This document shows, one piece after another, positions 1 to 6,759 of a stretch of 7,139 bases of DNA (positions are counted from its first letter, which is position 1; every line of letters begins with the position of its first letter). The stretch comes from Kiritimatiellia bacterium (GTDB lineage: Bacteria > Verrucomicrobiota > Kiritimatiellia > RFP12 > UBA1067): contig JAFXEA010000065.1 of assembly GCA_017521065.1 (NCBI GenBank), positions 1 to 7,139 on the forward strand, written 5' to 3'. The translations under genes and the position numbers were made by a program. The notes under the pieces are model-generated. The model worked only from the letters and a program-made list of their open reading frames with translations, made no database searches and was not told where the DNA came from.

Positions 1-29
1 AAAGAGGAACAGAATCGTCTTTCAGATCC

Positions 30-1769
30 TCAGTTCACTGCGGACACCCGTTCAATGCGTATCCGTCCAAAACGGATCTTTCCTGCACACCCTTCACGCA
101 CCAGCAGATAGTAATCATGATCTGACGCAAGCTTCTCGAATTCAAACACATACCGAAGCATCCCAGAATCGCCGAACGGCGTAGATACGCGCCCCGTGGC
201 GTTCTTCAGCGGTTTGGGATTGCGCAGAACCAGCGTCCACGCCGGCAGATGCTCCTGAACCGTATGGATATCGGCGACAAAACGGAATTTCGCGCCCTTC
301 GCCCCTTTCCACACGCCTTTCGGAAACACCAGCCGCGCATCGCGCCCGTCCATTTCGTAAAAATCACCGTTACGCGGCACGGGAACATTTCCGGCGAGCC
401 CGAAGAGGAACGGGCAATCCTTCATCGGATCGGAGCTCTCCCACACCGCCGGCGCCGCTGCCGGCGCAGGAACGCCGTATTCCAAAGAAACGCATTTCCC
501 TTCCTTACCGATGAAATTCACCGGCGAGACCCGGAAGCGGTATCTGCCGCCATCGCAGAAGTAGGCATCGGCAAATTCCATCTCATACTTTTCCGGACGT
601 TCGGACTTGCGCTGCCACGCATCGCCGAAGAAATCGCGACGGGCATGCAACAGCCATTTGCCATTGGCCGCACGACGTTCAAGACGCACCCGGTACGCAA
701 ACGGACGCGGCTCACCGACCGCCGCCGGTACAGTGAGCAGCACACCGCCGGTTTTCAGCGGAGAGAGTTTAAGCGACGCATCCGTCGCGAACGCCGGCTT
801 CGGCATATTTCGGTTACGCCGCTCCAAGGCATAGGGAGCCGTCGCCGGGTCGTGCGGCCACGGCACAACCCATGGATTTTCCGCATGGTACTCCTCGCTG
901 TCGCGCACGTCAAACCTGCGAAAGACAATCCGAGACGCATACACGTCCACAATCAGCGCACCGTAGTTGTTTATACGCTGGACATTGCTTCCGACAATTC
1001 CGTCGCGCCCGTCACCCCAATTCTGCAGACATCCCGCGTTAACCGACGTGAACGCCCCCTGCCATATCGCGCGCTCGTCAGACAGCGAGCCGTGAGTATG
1101 CCCAGAGATATTGACCACCTGCGGATATCTGCTGAACATCTTCGTTTTTTCCGGATGTCCGCGTCCGGTGCGCGTCGTATTCGCTGGTGGAACATGGGCG
1201 AAAACAAAGACGGGCTTGCCGGGATTTGCCGCCGCAGCATCGGCGATCATCCGTTCGCAACGCGCCAGATCAAGCCCCTCCGTCATCGTCTGCGGCAGCA
1301 CCACATACGGAAAGCCCTTGATCAAGCCTTGGGCATACGGACCATTGGATGCGCCGATAAGCCGCTGCATGTCGGCAAACGCCGCCGTGGCATGCCGCTG
1401 CCAATCCTTCCTAGAAGAGTTTTTGTATTTGAAGAAATCATGCGCGGCATAAACGAACAGTTCTTCCGGACGGTCGGAGACGGCAATTTTCGCATACACC
1501 TCATTAACCGTTTCGCGATATGCCTTATAGCCGGAAGGATAGTGATAGTCCGCAACATCACCGACGTTTACAATCATGTCGACGCCATGATTCCTGAAAA
1601 GCCTGCATGCCTGCTTCACCCGTCGGCACGATGCTTTCGTCTCGCCGACATGGGTATCGGTTAGCACACCCATGCGCAACAACGGCTTTTCTTCCGCAAA
1701 CGCCGCCATCGCACCGACAAACGGTATTGATCCGACACAGCCAATAAACTGCCGTCTTCCTATCGCCAT
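30..1769 (-). CDS. Tat-exported calcineurin-like metallophosphoesterase (last gene of operon)
   Basis: 579 aa. The N-terminus carries a twin-arginine signal (GRRQFIG, residues 4-10) followed by a hydrophobic stretch to about residue 25, so export in folded form is expected. Residues ~30-290 are a calcineurin-like phosphoesterase domain with the family blocks in order: DTH (D38, H40), GDVAD (G70-D74), AAHD (H110, D111), FAHVPP (H192) and SGHTHG (H224, H226). Such enzymes hydrolyse phosphomono- or diesters with a two-metal centre. The third block is normally GNHD/E; here the metal-ligand Asn is Ala109, which could alter metal loading or activity. Residues ~330-430 look like a fibronectin-III-type beta domain and ~440-579 like another beta-rich module; both are judged by eye. 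The ATG at 1769 has a strong AAGGAG ribosome site 7 bases upstream. Substrate is unknown. It is the distal gene, 49 bases after the GHL10-like gene. The fold is fairly certain; catalytic competence is not. Confidence 0.9.
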   Translation of the reverse strand: MAIGRRQFIGCVGSIPFVGAMAAFAEEKPLLRMGVLTDTHVGETKASCRRVKQACRLFRNHGVDMIVNVGDVADYHYPSGYKAYRETVNEVYAKIAVSDRPEELFVYAAHDFFKYKNSSRKDWQRHATAAFADMQRLIGASNGPYAQGLIKGFPYVVLPQTMTEGLDLARCERMIADAAAANPGKPVFVFAHVPPANTTRTGRGHPEKTKMFSRYPQVVNISGHTHGSLSDERAIWQGAFTSVNAGCLQNWGDGRDGIVGSNVQRINNYGALIVDVYASRIVFRRFDVRDSEEYHAENPWVVPWPHDPATAPYALERRNRNMPKPAFATDASLKLSPLKTGGVLLTVPAAVGEPRPFAYRVRLERRAANGKWLLHARRDFFGDAWQRKSERPEKYEMEFADAYFCDGGRYRFRVSPVNFIGKEGKCVSLEYGVPAPAAAPAVWESSDPMKDCPFLFGLAGNVPVPRNGDFYEMDGRDARLVFPKGVWKGAKGAKFRFVADIHTVQEHLPAWTLVLRNPKPLKNATGRVSTPFGDSGMLRYVFEFEKLASDHDYYLLVREGCAGKIRFGRIRIERVSAVN

Positions 1770-1776
1770 GCTACCG

Positions 1777-1782
1777 CTCCTT
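1777..1782 (-). promoter_or_regulatory. Ribosome binding site of the metallophosphoesterase gene
   Basis: AAGGAG on the minus strand, 7 bases before the ATG at 1769. It is the clearest Shine-Dalgarno in the window and fixes that start. It lets this last gene be translated independently of the preceding one, which ends 49 bases upstream. Confidence 0.75.
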
Positions 1783-1818
1783 CACCTACCTTATGGCATA
1801 ATCGAGCCGGTCATACCA

Positions 1819-3336
1819 TCATTCATGGAACTGATTATACAGCGCCGTCGCCGTAGGCGGCGTATATTCGAACACTGTAAATCCATCAAATCCAGCGTCA
1901 CGCACTGCCTGGACCTGCTCCGCAAGCATGGCTGGCTTGTCACCGCGCGGCTTCATCACGCTGTATCCGATTCCGGGATAGCACTTCACCCCTGCGGCGT
2001 TTTTCTGAGCTCTCTCGATGCAACGCCTGAAGAACGGAAGCGAAGTCTCATAACTCATGGGGCAAACAAAGTCAAGATACTTTTCACGGCACCAAAGCCC
2101 CCAATCCTGCGCCATGCTCACGCGGTCGTTTTCACCGCCGCGTTTCAGCACCGCCGCAGAGATTGTCACGTTGGGATATTCCCTGCGCACCTTTTCGGAC
2201 ACCTCCCGGACGACGGCTGTGATGTTGTCGCAGCGGAACTGCACATACTTCTTCTGCAGATCCGATATGCTCCGCGAATCGCCATCAAGGATTACACTCT
2301 TCGGCCAAGATGGGACCTTGCCGTATTTTTCTTCAAAGGCGTTCTTGCACACATTGCAATAGCACATATTCATCCACTGATATCGGATGAAATCAAAATG
2401 GATTCCGTCAACTCCTTTCGCCGCTAACTCCAACATGGCATCAACCTCTGTCCGGCGATTATCTGGATGTGACGGGCAAAGCCATCTTGTATCCTTACCG
2501 GCGGAATCTACAGCAAGCCGTCCCGCTTTGCGCATCTTCTCGACAAAACCTTTCACATGGCCATGCGATTTGCCGATATTCCAATTGACCTTCCAGACAT
2601 GGCACTTGACGCCATATTTCCTGCAAGCCTTCAGGCACGCTTCAAGCTGATCGCCATGTTCCTTTACGTACGGCATAACAGGAAGCACATTGGATTCATA
2701 GTACGCACCGCCCGGACGGCACATATTTGGAATGACGTCGGTGAATCCGCTCTGTTTCAGCTTGCGGATCGTATAATCCCAGCTTGCCTTATCGGACATT
2801 CCCCAAGCGCGATGGCACCACGCAAGGCGACGCTCATTGGCGCGCGGCGGCAGTTTGGCGGCAATGCGCTTTGGAATGACAGGTGCGGGTTCGGCATGTA
2901 CGGTGAAGTTCTCGAGCGAGCATTTCACCGAAAAGGCCTTGTCAACTGCTCGCCATATCGAAAACCTCAACCCCTCGAAACCCTTCCAATCGTCCAGCTT
3001 GCCGTTCGGCAATTCCTTCAGGTTCCAATCTTTGCGAGTAATGACTATTTGCTTCTTTTCGCCAGAAACAATATCCGGGGTGAACGAATAGGAAATCCAG
3101 TTTGACCCCTTTCTCGCATGAAGCGTAAAATGAAGGCACGGTTCGATATTGGAACACGTAAAATCAAATGTTACGTGACCAGTCTCTGGGATATCAAACT
3201 TATGATCCACATCCCATCTTGCGCGCTGCGGAACTCCACCGGCTGAAATATCCTTCGAGAAATGCCAGCTGTTCTTTTCGGCGGCAAACGACGCAACCGA
3301 CAAAACCGCCGCACATGCAAAAGCCTTCAATTTCAT
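1819..3336 (-). CDS. Exported GHL10-type putative glycoside hydrolase with N-terminal beta domain
   Basis: 505 aa from the chosen ATG. MKLKAFACAAVLSVASFAA is a signal peptide (cleavage near residue 18). Residues ~20-148 are beta-rich and resemble a carbohydrate-binding sandwich, although no family was recognised. Residues ~168-503 resemble the (beta/alpha)8 barrel of glycosyl-hydrolase-like family GHL10 (DUF187 type). Supporting blocks are WLCPSHP (285-291), VDGIHFDFIRY (309-319, with acidic D315, the family hallmark), CPMSYE (425-430) and GFDGFTVFEY (482-491, E490). Just after the hallmark lies CYCNVC (Cys 325, 327, 330), which could bind a metal or form disulfides. An ATG two codons upstream (3342) is possible, but the ATG at 3336 has GGGA five bases before it and gives a normal M-K start. 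It lies 14 bases after the stop of the FGE-like gene, so the two are co-transcribed. The presumed role is cleavage or binding of an extracytoplasmic glycan; the substrate cannot be read from the sequence. Confidence 0.85.
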   Translation of the reverse strand: MKLKAFACAAVLSVASFAAEKNSWHFSKDISAGGVPQRARWDVDHKFDIPETGHVTFDFTCSNIEPCLHFTLHARKGSNWISYSFTPDIVSGEKKQIVITRKDWNLKELPNGKLDDWKGFEGLRFSIWRAVDKAFSVKCSLENFTVHAEPAPVIPKRIAAKLPPRANERRLAWCHRAWGMSDKASWDYTIRKLKQSGFTDVIPNMCRPGGAYYESNVLPVMPYVKEHGDQLEACLKACRKYGVKCHVWKVNWNIGKSHGHVKGFVEKMRKAGRLAVDSAGKDTRWLCPSHPDNRRTEVDAMLELAAKGVDGIHFDFIRYQWMNMCYCNVCKNAFEEKYGKVPSWPKSVILDGDSRSISDLQKKYVQFRCDNITAVVREVSEKVRREYPNVTISAAVLKRGGENDRVSMAQDWGLWCREKYLDFVCPMSYETSLPFFRRCIERAQKNAAGVKCYPGIGYSVMKPRGDKPAMLAEQVQAVRDAGFDGFTVFEYTPPTATALYNQFHE

Positions 3337-3350
3337 GATCATCCCGCAAT

Positions 3351-4721
3351 TTATTCATTTACTGTGCACATCAAGCGCGCGCCTACTTCATGACCAGTAT
3401 TATTCTCATGAATGACAAAACGTGAACCGCATGTACTGTATGTTCTTCCATTTTCAATCGAGCCACCTTTACCAACATGGCATTTATAGTTATTACTGGT
3501 CAGTACTGCCGCATCGTCCCTGTTCACGCCCATTGGATCTATATAAACTTCACCATCAGCAAAATTGCAAGCTTTGACATCCGTATAGTCACGACATGAT
3601 TCAAGCACATTGCCAAGCATATCATACAAACCAAAAGCATTGGGATACTTACGTCCTACCGGAACTGTCTGCACAGTTTCATATGCAGTTTGGATATTTT
3701 CTCCCGTCCATGCCAATTCGTGAATTGTAGCACCCATCCATGACGCGTCGTTATGGTAAAGTGAATTATTAAAGACACCGCCTCTTGCCGCAAATTCCCA
3801 CTGCGCTTCGGTCGGTAGATCAAACGACAACTTTCCGTTCGTCTTAACTCTCAAAAGCCCACAAAAACTCTTCTCTTCTGGAGGCTCGTTTTTAGAATCC
3901 ACACGTTTTGAAGCACTACGGAATTCAGACCACTTGACACCGGATGCCGGTTTATACAGATGGTCTGCATAATCAACACTATTAGAATACCACCTACCAT
4001 AAAAGCCCATCACCTTTTTATATTGCGCCTGAGTAACAGGGAATACTCCAATGAAATAATCGCTCGTTAATTGCACAATGTGTTCTTTTGGATACATGCC
4101 AGTATTAGAAAGCCCTTCTGTCATACCCATTTTCCACGGTCCCCAAGAGGATGCCGGAATGTGACGAAGAACGAGGAAGTCGGTTTTGTAGATGGGATTA
4201 TTGGTGACACCCGTCCAAATGAGGACATCCTGAAGGTCAGTCGAAAAGCCTTCCTTGATAGCCGAATAGCTCGTTTCGAAAGCGCCATACTTGCCACCAT
4301 AGAAATCGGCACGGCGTACATCTGTGACAGCTCCGCTGTTCAGGTCGACAATCTTGTAGAGAACATCCGTCATGTTGGCGGCGGACGCCGTGGTGGAAAG
4401 GCGCACATTGAAGTTCATTACCGCAATATTGCTCTTTCCAAACGCCTTAACGGGATCGATTGAGAAGGAATAGTAGTTGTCATTTGCAATCCCGAAGAGA
4501 TCTCCCTTCATGGAAGAGGCAAGCTTTGCGGAATCGAGGGGTCTGTCCCCATCGTAAGCCGTTACTGTGATGTCGACAGGTGACTCAACGCCGGTAATGC
4601 GGTATTCAACCTTCACATCCGTCGACCACGGCCATTGCTGACGGATGATGACCTTATCGATGGTTGCGGCATTGAGTGCCGAAAACATTGCGATTGCTGC
4701 TACAAATAGCGAATTCTTCAT
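3351..4721 (-). CDS. Exported SUMF1/FGE-like protein with beta-rich N-terminal domain
   Basis: 456 aa. Signal peptide MKNSLFVAAIAMFSALNAA (1-19). Residues 20-~170 form a beta-rich domain not assigned to a family. Residues ~183-455 are a formylglycine-generating-enzyme/SUMF1-type domain with the blocks LRHIPASSWGPWKMGM (185-200), YFIGVFPVTQAQYKKVMG (222-239), LPTEAQWEFAARGG (302-315), NAFGLYDMLGNVLESC (361-376), GKGGS (417-421) and GARL (447-450). True FGEs oxidise a sulfatase cysteine through a copper-binding Cys pair shortly after the RGGS block; here those positions are Asn and Ser, with only C431 nearby, and the usual GNVWEW reads GNVLES. It is therefore probably a non-FGE member of this fold, and no sulfatase is in the window. 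The reading frame stays open to 5060, but the ATG at 4721 has GAGAGG 8 bases upstream and begins a proper signal peptide. GC content drops to ~40-47% in the FGE half versus ~50% in the N-terminal half. Confidence 0.88.
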   Translation of the reverse strand: MKNSLFVAAIAMFSALNAATIDKVIIRQQWPWSTDVKVEYRITGVESPVDITVTAYDGDRPLDSAKLASSMKGDLFGIANDNYYSFSIDPVKAFGKSNIAVMNFNVRLSTTASAANMTDVLYKIVDLNSGAVTDVRRADFYGGKYGAFETSYSAIKEGFSTDLQDVLIWTGVTNNPIYKTDFLVLRHIPASSWGPWKMGMTEGLSNTGMYPKEHIVQLTSDYFIGVFPVTQAQYKKVMGFYGRWYSNSVDYADHLYKPASGVKWSEFRSASKRVDSKNEPPEEKSFCGLLRVKTNGKLSFDLPTEAQWEFAARGGVFNNSLYHNDASWMGATIHELAWTGENIQTAYETVQTVPVGRKYPNAFGLYDMLGNVLESCRDYTDVKACNFADGEVYIDPMGVNRDDAAVLTSNNYKCHVGKGGSIENGRTYSTCGSRFVIHENNTGHEVGARLMCTVNE

Positions 4722-4729
4722 TGTTTTTA

Positions 4730-4735
4730 CCTCTC
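4730..4735 (-). promoter_or_regulatory. Ribosome binding site of the SUMF1-like gene
   Basis: GAGAGG on the minus strand (within AAGAGAGGT), 8 bases before the ATG at 4721. It lies inside the 20-base gap after the previous gene and sets the start well inside the longer open frame. Confidence 0.7.
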
Positions 4736-4741
4736 TTAAAT

Positions 4742-5407
4742 TTATCTGATGATTACAAAATGTCCAAGTCCATAAATGGCAAGAGACGACTCGTGCAAAA
4801 CGCCGTTTGCCTGAAGCGAGACCGTCGCCGTATCGCCTGACGCCGCCGTGAGCGCATACCAGCCCTGCGCATTGGCGGCGGCATCTTCGACCTCGGTTCC
4901 GTTCACGGAAAGCGATGCTGTCCCGTACGGGATCGGCATGACCGCCCGTTTTTTGACAACGTTCCACTTCGCATCGCCCTTCGGAAGCAGAACTCGCGTG
5001 GATGCACCTTCTCCATTCGAATCGCTGTAGCCCTGCACAAGACCAAGCTTCGCCTTGCACACAGTCCCATCATTGAAGGCGAGCGTCAGGTCATATACGT
5101 TTTCAGCATAGAGGGAATCCGCCAGAGACAGCTCGATTTCAACATCACCGGAACTGGAGATCGGATATTCACAACGATATTTGCCTCCACCTCCGGTCAC
5201 CGTCAGCTTCGCGGATGTAGCCAATACAGGCATATCGACGGGAACCTTAATCACGCGGTTCGTGGCGGTACGCCAAAACGAAGTCGCGTCAGCATTCAGG
5301 AACACTATCTCCCGGTTGCTCTCCACAGACGATGCATGCATGATGCAGGGCGAAACCACCGCAACTGCAAGAATCATCCCTGACACTGAATGGAATAAGC
5401 GTTTCAT
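4742..5407 (-). CDS. Small exported beta-rich protein of unknown function (first gene of operon)
   Basis: 221 aa from the ATG at 5407. A TTG three codons upstream (5416) is in frame but overlaps a -10-like box and is less likely. Residues 1-~26 are a signal peptide (MKR start, hydrophobic core ~8-19, small residues near A25). The Cys at 21 is preceded by Pro, so it is not a good lipobox. The mature part has no recognised catalytic motif. It looks like two short beta domains: ~30-122 (TSFWRT at 42-47, VYDLTLAFNDGTV at 104-116) and ~145-220 (KWNVVKKRAVMPIPYG at 147-162, QGWYAL at 181-186, ending GLGHFVIIR). Only two cysteines remain after processing (C79, C118), which might form a disulfide. 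It ends 20 bases before the SUMF1-like gene, so the two are co-transcribed and may act together at the envelope. The ribosome site is weak (GGAT only). I do not recognise the family, and the function is open. Confidence 0.75.
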   Translation of the reverse strand: MKRLFHSVSGMILAVAVVSPCIMHASSVESNREIVFLNADATSFWRTATNRVIKVPVDMPVLATSAKLTVTGGGGKYRCEYPISSSGDVEIELSLADSLYAENVYDLTLAFNDGTVCKAKLGLVQGYSDSNGEGASTRVLLPKGDAKWNVVKKRAVMPIPYGTASLSVNGTEVEDAAANAQGWYALTAASGDTATVSLQANGVLHESSLAIYGLGHFVIIR

Positions 5408-5415
5408 GGCATCCA

Positions 5416-5421
5416 ATTATA
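5416..5421 (-). promoter_or_regulatory. Candidate -10 box for the four-gene operon
   Basis: A perfect TATAAT on the minus strand. With usual spacing, transcription would start near 5409, only about two bases before the ATG at 5407. No TTGACA-like -35 is present 16-18 bases upstream; that region is instead occupied by the inverted repeat 5437-5469, as expected for an activator-dependent promoter. An alternative -10 (TATCAT, minus strand 5443-5448) would give a leader of about 28 bases. Confidence 0.4.
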
Positions 5422-5436
5422 TCACTTACTCAATCT

Positions 5437-5469
5437 TCACATATGATATTTTCGATAATATTTATGTGA
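5437..5469. promoter_or_regulatory. Candidate operator: inverted repeat TCACATA-N19-TATGTGA
   Basis: Perfect 7-base arms at 5437-5443 and 5463-5469. Nearly concentric inside them is a second palindrome, TATTTTCGATAATA (5447-5460), matched at six of seven pairs. The site sits midway between the divergent genes and overlaps where the -35 region of the operon promoter should be. The adjacent XylR-like regulator is the obvious candidate to bind here, though AraC-type domains often prefer direct repeats. Its role is inferred from symmetry and position only. Confidence 0.5.
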
Positions 5470-5471
5470 TG

Positions 5472-5491
5472 GTTATGATAACATTATGATA
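5472..5491. promoter_or_regulatory. Candidate operator: palindrome GTTATGATAAC and 11-base-phased direct repeat TTATGATA
   Basis: GTTATGATAAC (5472-5482) is an odd-length perfect palindrome. TTATGATA occurs at 5473-5480 and again at 5484-5491, exactly 11 bases apart, so both copies face the same side of the helix. A third copy of the TATGATA core is at 5442-5448, 32 bases (about three turns) upstream of the first. Such phased repeats are plausible AraC-type half-sites. They directly overlap the likely regulator promoter, which would allow autoregulation. AT-richness makes chance repeats possible. Confidence 0.45.
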
Positions 5492-5495
5492 TACT
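5490..5495 (+). promoter_or_regulatory. Candidate -10 box of the regulator gene, possibly giving a leaderless mRNA
   Basis: TATACT (five of six to consensus). With standard spacing the first transcribed base would be the A of the ATG at 5502. No Shine-Dalgarno-like sequence precedes this ATG (ACTTCTCGC), which agrees with a leaderless transcript. TATGAT boxes at 5474-5479 and 5485-5490 are alternatives, and no convincing -35 is visible. Confidence 0.35.
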
Positions 5496-5501
5496 TCTCG
5501 C

Positions 5502-6632
5502 ATGAAGAAAGTTCTTGTCGCATACTCCGCAAACAATGTTGCCGCGCGCGAATTCATCATGGGCGTGTTCAAGTTCATAAACGAAGGACACGACTGGAAT
5601 GTCCGAATGCTCGGCAATCCCTATGAGATCACACCTGAGATGGTGCGAAATGCGGTACTCGACGGTACGGACGGAATCCTGACAGGCTTCAACATGGTGA
5701 CTGCCGGATACAAGGAACTGATCAAGTCTGACATTCCGCTTGTGCTGAACAACTTCCCATCCCAGCTGCCACCTCCTGACGTTCCCAACATATCCATACT
5801 GCATAACGACGAGATCGCCATTGGACGGAAAGCCGCCGCATTCCTGCGGATGAAAGGAAGCTTCCGCACTTTCGCCTATGTTCCGGACGAAACAAAATCA
5901 TGGTGGTCAATATACCGGCAACGCGGATTCCGTCTTGAACTTGCCAAACACGGCATTCCCTGCAGGACATTCCGCGGAAACTGGTCTCAGATGGAGACTT
6001 GGCTGAAAACGCTCATCAAACCCGCCGCCATACTGGCGACGAACGATGTCACCGGTACGCGCATCCTTGAAGCCTGTCGCACGGCGGGTATAGACGTACC
6101 TGGACAGATCGCCGTTCTCGGAGTGGACAATGATGAGATCGTATGCAACGGCGTACGCCCTACGCTTTCCAGTCTGCACCCAAACCATATCGAACTCGCC
6201 AGACGCGCCGCCGAAGAACTCGACCGCTTGATGAACGGAAAAGGGAAGACCAATCCTCCGATATTCGTACCTCCGATAGGGATAATAGAACGGTCTTCCA
6301 CCCAAAAGGTTCCCCCTGCCGGATTTCTAATAAAAGAAGCACTCTCCTACATTTCTGAACACGCAACTGAAGGAATTACCGCTTCCGATGTCGCCGAGCG
6401 CCTGAAGGTGTCGCACAGCCTATTGCGTCTCCGGTTCCGCACCATTCTGAAACGTTCTGTGCGCGACCAGATACTTGATGTGCGATTTGCCGCCGTCAAC
6501 AACCTGCTCAAGACCACCCAATACAACCTTGAGCATATCGCGTCAAAGACAGGTTTCTCATCGGCGAACATGCTGTCCCACGCATACAAGACCCGTTTTG
6601 GCCGTTCACCTTCAGAAATCAGACTCCAGTAG
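5502..6632 (+). CDS. XylR-like transcriptional regulator (sugar-binding domain plus AraC HTH)
   Basis: 376 aa, cytoplasmic, with no signal peptide. Residues 1-~265 are a LacI/periplasmic-binding-protein-type ligand domain lacking the N-terminal LacI helix-turn-helix. Typical blocks are HNDEIAIGRKAAAFL (101-115), ILATNDVTG (177-185) and VPGQIAVLGVDNDEIVCNG (199-217) followed by LSSLHPN (222-228). Residues ~275-374 are an AraC-family DNA-binding domain with two helix-turn-helix units: ITASDVAERLKVSHSLLRLRF (292-312, first unit) and the unit around YNLEHIASKTGFSSANMLSH (341-360), ending KTRFGRSPSEIR. This order and length match E. coli XylR, a ligand-activated sugar regulator. Ligand identity cannot be deduced; xylose should not be assumed. 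Being divergent from the exported-protein operon and sharing a repeat-rich intergenic region, it most likely controls that operon and itself. No Shine-Dalgarno is visible before the ATG. Confidence 0.93.
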   Translation: MKKVLVAYSANNVAAREFIMGVFKFINEGHDWNVRMLGNPYEITPEMVRNAVLDGTDGILTGFNMVTAGYKELIKSDIPLVLNNFPSQLPPPDVPNISILHNDEIAIGRKAAAFLRMKGSFRTFAYVPDETKSWWSIYRQRGFRLELAKHGIPCRTFRGNWSQMETWLKTLIKPAAILATNDVTGTRILEACRTAGIDVPGQIAVLGVDNDEIVCNGVRPTLSSLHPNHIELARRAAEELDRLMNGKGKTNPPIFVPPIGIIERSSTQKVPPAGFLIKEALSYISEHATEGITASDVAERLKVSHSLLRLRFRTILKRSVRDQILDVRFAAVNNLLKTTQYNLEHIASKTGFSSANMLSHAYKTRFGRSPSEIRLQ

Positions 6633-6759
6633 CTTTAGCTCCGGCTGTATGACAATTCGTGAACTCTGGCTCTAGTCGAAACATTTTAACCTTGAAACAC
6701 CGACTGACGCGATTACTCTAAATCACATTCCGGCAAGTTTTCCTTGAAGCACACATCCC
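6633..6759. other. Non-coding spacer after the regulator
   Basis: About 127 bases of lower-GC sequence with stops in the frames inspected. I looked for a hairpin with a T-run after the regulator stop and found only a very weak stem (AGC-TCCG-GCT) with no T-tract. There is no convincing intrinsic terminator, promoter or RNA gene here. Confidence 0.5.

Noticed and set aside
1..29. Terminator after the metallophosphoesterase gene
   Set aside because: Only a three-base stem around AGAATCGTCT is visible, and the operon may continue beyond the window.
249..1664. A 471-codon plus-strand open frame opposite the metallophosphoesterase
   Set aside because: The product is Arg/His/Pro-rich with no motif, while the minus strand shows ordered phosphoesterase blocks, a Tat signal and a strong ribosome site. 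It is an antisense shadow of GC-rich coding sequence.
1672..3105. Several plus-strand frames (1672-2427, 2557-3105 and shorter ones)
   Set aside because: They lie opposite the GHL10-like gene, overlap each other in different frames and have no recognisable domains or ribosome sites.
4722..5060. N-terminal extension of the SUMF1-like frame to 5060
   Set aside because: The extension overlaps the upstream operon gene, is Cys/Arg-rich, and would bury the signal peptide that starts at 4721 behind a GAGAGG ribosome site.
6633..6700. Intrinsic terminator after the regulator
   Set aside because: Only a three-base-pair stem (AGC/GCT) is present and there is no T-run.
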